A stretch of DNA of 64,000 nucleotides from Paenibacillus sp. JZ16 (lineage in GTDB: Bacteria > Bacillota > Bacilli > Paenibacillales > Paenibacillaceae). The notes beneath the pieces are model-generated. The model did not search any database. It was not told the origin of the DNA and saw only the letters and a program-made list of their open reading frames with translations. The stretch lies in NCBI RefSeq assembly GCF_015326965.1, contig NZ_CP017659.1:1116001-1180000 (forward strand), written 5' to 3'. The translations under genes and the position numbers were made by a program. Positions 61,138-64,000 of this stretch are shown here, in pieces (the first letter of the stretch is position 1; the number at the start of each line of letters is the position of its first letter).

Positions 61138-62596
61138 TTATTCAGTCTGTCCGCTTAGCCATTGTATTAGCGGAGAGGCTTTTGAAATTATAGAATCTGG
61201 ATCATGCGTCGGTTCAAATTGCGGAAAGAAGTCAGGAAACATGGCAAGGTATTCGCTTACACACCATCGAACCGTCCAATTGATATCCGTTGACAATGGA
61301 ATCCACTTGGAACCTTCATTTTTCCTTGCGTCTTGCAATAATGCATAGGCATACCAACCACGGACGCCGCCTTCCGATTCCTGAGCTAATCGCTCCCAGA
61401 AAACCTCTCGCTCATATTCGTTTATGGGCTTTTCCAAAGCACAAACAGCGATTTTTCTTACGATTGGCGAGCGATCGAATGAATATTGCCATAAAAGGTT
61501 CCGTGAGCAAAGCTGCCTTTCCACGAGAGTAGATAGGGATACCGCCCTTTTGATGTCATCTTGGGAATGTAGTGCGATATGTGTGTCCCTGATCCGCAGG
61601 GACTGTAAAGCTACTTGGGGTTGATTCGTTATCTGACCCAATTCAATTGCGGTTTTTGTTTTGGCGACGTTAACCCTGGGGGGCTAGATTATCGTAGCCA
61701 TGTATACGATCACCGTATGTCGTCAACGCAGTGCGTAGAGTTGCTGCATCTAAACCTTGAAATGTAGACATTAGGTATGCTGCGACTCCGGTTACGAGTG
61801 TTGCTGCGCCTGATGTTCCCTCATAATAGGAAACGACATCTGCTTTTTTAATGAATTCACAAAAAGGAACGGTCAAGTATACTCGTGGTGCTAGAACGTC
61901 AGGCCTGAAGTGCCCCTCGGCATTTCGTCCATACGGTTCATCGGGAAATGGTACATGGATGTGGCGCTCTGCGTGGCCTCGGTCATTGTATCCCCCCACG
62001 GCTAGATATTCGCGAGGCGGCAACATATTCGCTGTTCTCGTATTCCCATTTGCACAGACCACAAGAACCCCACTTCTAACGGCTGAAGTTAGTGCCTGAA
62101 CCGTGCTGTTTTTGCTTGTGCTTTTTAGATATACCTGATGATCTAGTGCATGCCATCCCGTACTTAATATGATTCGAATATTCCATTCTTTCTGCTTATT
62201 CAATATCCACTCGATCCCGGCTTTTAATCGTTCTCCTTCCCCAATCTTGAACGCCCCATGATTAAGCACGATATAATGTGCCGCCGGTGCAATGCCTATA
62301 TGCGTTTTTCCTTGGAAAACAAAAGGTTTATGAGATAGTGCCAATAGTGTCATCAACCCATGCTCACCACTAGCGTCTTCATGTTCAAGGGACTCTTCTA
62401 AAGCAATATTTCGGCATGTAATGGAGAAGTCGTCATGAACGGTGACGTATTGTAATCGATCGCCTAAATGCTGAAGTGCAGGATGAGGGGTAATTGTATC
62501 AATGATGACGATACCCATGTTTTTCCCGGATTCCGTAAAATCCGGAGCTTCTGAAAAGCCTAGTCGTGCCCACGTAGGTTCAGGTAATACTCTCAT
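61138..62596 (-). pseudogene. intracellular S8 subtilase with HEAT-like C-terminus, frameshifted
   Basis: Subtilisin-type protease joined to a helical repeat domain, split by one base. The first part (62596-61670, 308 residues) has no signal peptide and keeps the triad D33 (VIIDT), H79 (GEHG) and S262 (GTSGAA), plus oxyanion N185. It ends NLAPQG-stop. If one C is removed from the run of six at about 61678-61683, it reads NLAPRVNVAKTKTAIELG and continues to 61138, giving 485 residues. The C-terminal part has HEAT-like segments (FDRSPIVRKIAVCALEKP, TDINWTVRWCVSEYLAMFP). AGGAG precedes ATG. The break may be real or a homopolymer error; the two halves could also be separate proteins. Confidence 0.72.
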
Positions 62597-63144
62597 GGAT
62601 TCATGCTCCTTCTAAAGCAATATACATCTTTAGCTTATTGCTTGATCATTCATTTGGCTAGTTGAATGAAGTAACAAAAAACAACCCCGAACCTAATATA
62701 TCTTCGGGGTTGCAGTCTATAATAACATGTTTATATGTCGCTGATACGATTAAGCGCTATCAATTCTTTTAGCCCTGATCCTCTTCATAAGTAAATGGTT
62801 AACTTTCACTTCCTAGCAGCATTCTATAAGCGGTCCGAAGCCATTTTTGAAAATATGTACTTTTATGGAGCAGCATCGCTTAGCCGAGTGACATCATAAC
62901 CATGAGCGGAACGCTGACCGCGCTGAAGTAAAACGTGTTAAATGCCGCCTTGTGGAAGGAAGACTTCCCAGCAGCTCTACGTAATTATCGAAACCCACAA
63001 AATAGCCGTCTACCGTTTAGGGAAGATAATTTAAGTAAAAAGTGGAGAAATATTAAAATATCTTAAATAGTGAACGCGGCCAAAAAATCCAATCCCTTCA
63101 CCCCTCAAATCACATCAATTATGTTCCAACTGTAGCACGCATGT
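62597..63144. other. intergenic region with a possible gene remnant
   Basis: A minus-strand stretch at about 62880-62985 reads FHKAAFNTFYFSAVSVPLMV before a stop, like the end of a membrane protein, but stops lie on both sides. No intact gene is seen. A terminator lies at 62676. Confidence 0.35.
62676..62711 (-). terminator. minus-strand terminator
   Basis: AACCCCGAA and TTCGGGGTT flank an 11-base loop and are followed by GTTTTTTG on the minus strand. The nearest upstream minus-strand gene is the YqeG-like gene, 430 bases away. Confidence 0.8.
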
Positions 63145-63621
63145 TTATACTCGGAGCACTTTTACGAGTAGTCGTTTGACTACGCCTAAAATCTGAGGTT
63201 TCGCCCATGAAGAAGATATGAAAATCGTGTACATCCCCAGACGGTTTCCTCCCCATAGATCGGTAATGATGCCGTTTCCGATAACGGCTGTCTCGTTACT
63301 GCGCGTTCCGAGTAGATTCAATGCAGCTAAAAACGCTTTTTTCTTCGGTTTACCGGCTTCGAACAATGCTGGAATCTCATGGATCTGTCCGTGACCATGC
63401 ATCGGTGGTTTGCTGTTAGAGACGATGATCACCTTAATTCCGTATCGGGACTGCATGTTATTCAGCCAATCTTTCATCAAATCGGTTAAGGATTCAGCAT
63501 TTTTCGTCGTTATGGTATTGGTCCAGTCAAGGATGATCCCTTTAATACCTGCCTGCTGGAGTGTTTCTCCGTCAATCTCATATATCGAGCGCGCAATTTT
63601 CGATGGTTTAAAAATAGACAT
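63145..63621 (-). CDS. YqeG-like HAD protein with altered active site
   Basis: HAD superfamily IIIA protein of 158 residues, of the YqeG type. The fold markers are GIKVIIVSNS, KPKKKAF and DLWGGNRLGMYTIFI. Motif I reads D32-W-T34-N-T instead of DLDNT, so the second Asp (acid/base) is Thr. In the last motif GDQ is GN116G, although D121 remains. It is therefore a paralog that is likely inactive or changed in function. GGAGG precedes ATG by about six bases. Confidence 0.85.
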   Translation of the reverse strand: MSIFKPSKIARSIYEIDGETLQQAGIKGIILDWTNTITTKNAESLTDLMKDWLNNMQSRYGIKVIIVSNSKPPMHGHGQIHEIPALFEAGKPKKKAFLAALNLLGTRSNETAVIGNGIITDLWGGNRLGMYTIFISSSWAKPQILGVVKRLLVKVLRV

Positions 63622-63745
63622 ACATATCCTCCACTACCTTGATATAAGTGAGCCAATCGTGTATAGATTGCCTTCATTCTGTTAAAATCATACTTTTGAA
63701 CAATCATTTCTCTTGGATGGTCTGTATGTTTAGTTTCACCTAAAC

Positions 63746-63771
63746 AAAAAAGCCGCGATTTCCGCGACTTC
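63746..63771 (-). terminator. terminator repeat, family A
   Basis: On the minus strand GTCGCGGAAATCGCGGC is followed by six T. It ends the membrane protein gene at 63880. Confidence 0.8.
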
Positions 63772-63879
63772 ATAAGCATGTTTGTTTTTTCCTTCCGACA
63801 GGTAAGGATACTCGCTGCCTGAACGACGTAATGTTCCGAATCGATATCGCACTACACATGACGTGTTCCAACGAATCGT

Positions 63880-64000
63880 CTACAAGGCACGACGTCGATC
63901 ATGCAGAACGAGCAGAATGATCATAATCATCATTACACCTAAGATGATACCGGCCTCTGTGGTCAGCATCCGCAGCAGCGGGTACTCTGGCGAGAACTGC
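63880..64000 (-). CDS. membrane protein, C-terminal end only
   Basis: The last 39 residues of a minus-strand gene that starts beyond the window. They read FSPEYPLLRMLTTEAGIILG, then a membrane helix (VMMIMIILLVLH) and a basic end (DRRRAL). The protein cannot be identified. Confidence 0.5.
   Translation of the reverse strand, partial: QFSPEYPLLRMLTTEAGIILGVMMIMIILLVLHDRRRAL

Noticed and set aside
1..64000. tRNA, rRNA, insertion sequences or prophage genes
   Set aside because: None was recognised by eye on either strand; a dedicated tRNA scan would settle the tRNA point.

Overview
The window reads as a chromosomal segment of a Paenibacillus-type Firmicute. The evidence is moderate GC, strong AGGAGG-like ribosome sites with frequent TTG and GTG starts, CUT1 sugar transporters of the LplB/LplC type with YesM/YesN-type two-component pairs or a one-component AraC regulator, a GH11 xylanase, frataxin-like Fra, and CcpA-type cre sites. 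No rRNA, tRNA, insertion sequence, CRISPR array or phage module was seen. It is accessory carbohydrate, transport and stress-regulation territory plus many small regulator-target pairs.

Layout. (1) 1-10.2 kb, minus strand: a glycan-use locus made of a YesM-like kinase, YesN-like regulator, solute-binding lipoprotein, two permeases and a GH3 beta-glycosidase cut by the window edge, preceded by a family IV esterase. (2) 10.5-17.7 kb, minus: a pectin/rhamnogalacturonan-type locus with a membrane AraC regulator, two permeases, a binding lipoprotein and a GH105 hydrolase, with a cre-like site upstream of the regulator. (3) 18.1-22.7 kb, plus: an MMPL exporter with an OmpR/HisKA two-component system and a small haem-copper-oxidase-like membrane protein. 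(4) 22.8-33.7 kb: mixed single genes, including ADP-ribosylglycohydrolase, MFS efflux, DinB, a UvrA-like ABC protein, TerC, Fra, a FixH-like protein, a SafE-like membrane protein and a flavin reductase. (5) 33.9-38.6 kb, AT-richer: BdbC, MarR plus an NTF2-like protein, a secreted beta-helix protein, and a methyltransferase-thioredoxin pair with duplicated operators. (6) 39.1-42.0 kb: a TetR-controlled ABC-2 exporter. (7) 42.1-47.5 kb: a monovalent-cation locus with a CPA1 antiporter, two KtrB/TrkH-type K+ transporters, a kinase-less KdpD-type USP protein and a c-di-AMP riboswitch with its own terminator. (8) 47.5-55.8 kb: TetR plus glycosyltransferase with duplicated perfect operators, a SUMF1-domain lipoprotein, GH11 xylanase with a cre site, a MerR/membrane protein pair, small regulators, a 34-residue protein, methionine aminopeptidase and TetR. 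(9) 56-64 kb: AT-rich hypothetical genes, YozG/DUF2975, an arginase-family protein divergent from HxlR, GNAT, a frameshifted subtilase-HEAT gene, a degenerate YqeG paralog and the end of a membrane protein.

How the genes work together. The two carbohydrate loci look like complete sense-import-hydrolyse units, and xylanase and the pectin regulator both carry cre-like sites, which suggests CcpA control. The cation locus is the most coherent physiological unit: the riboswitch, the USP protein and the Ktr transporter would all answer to c-di-AMP, although only the riboswitch is seen directly. Several genes carry single-base homopolymer frameshifts (subtilase-HEAT, P-loop kinase, AHSA1 fragment). 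These are either true decay or assembly errors. Two families of look-alike terminator hairpins recur across the window.
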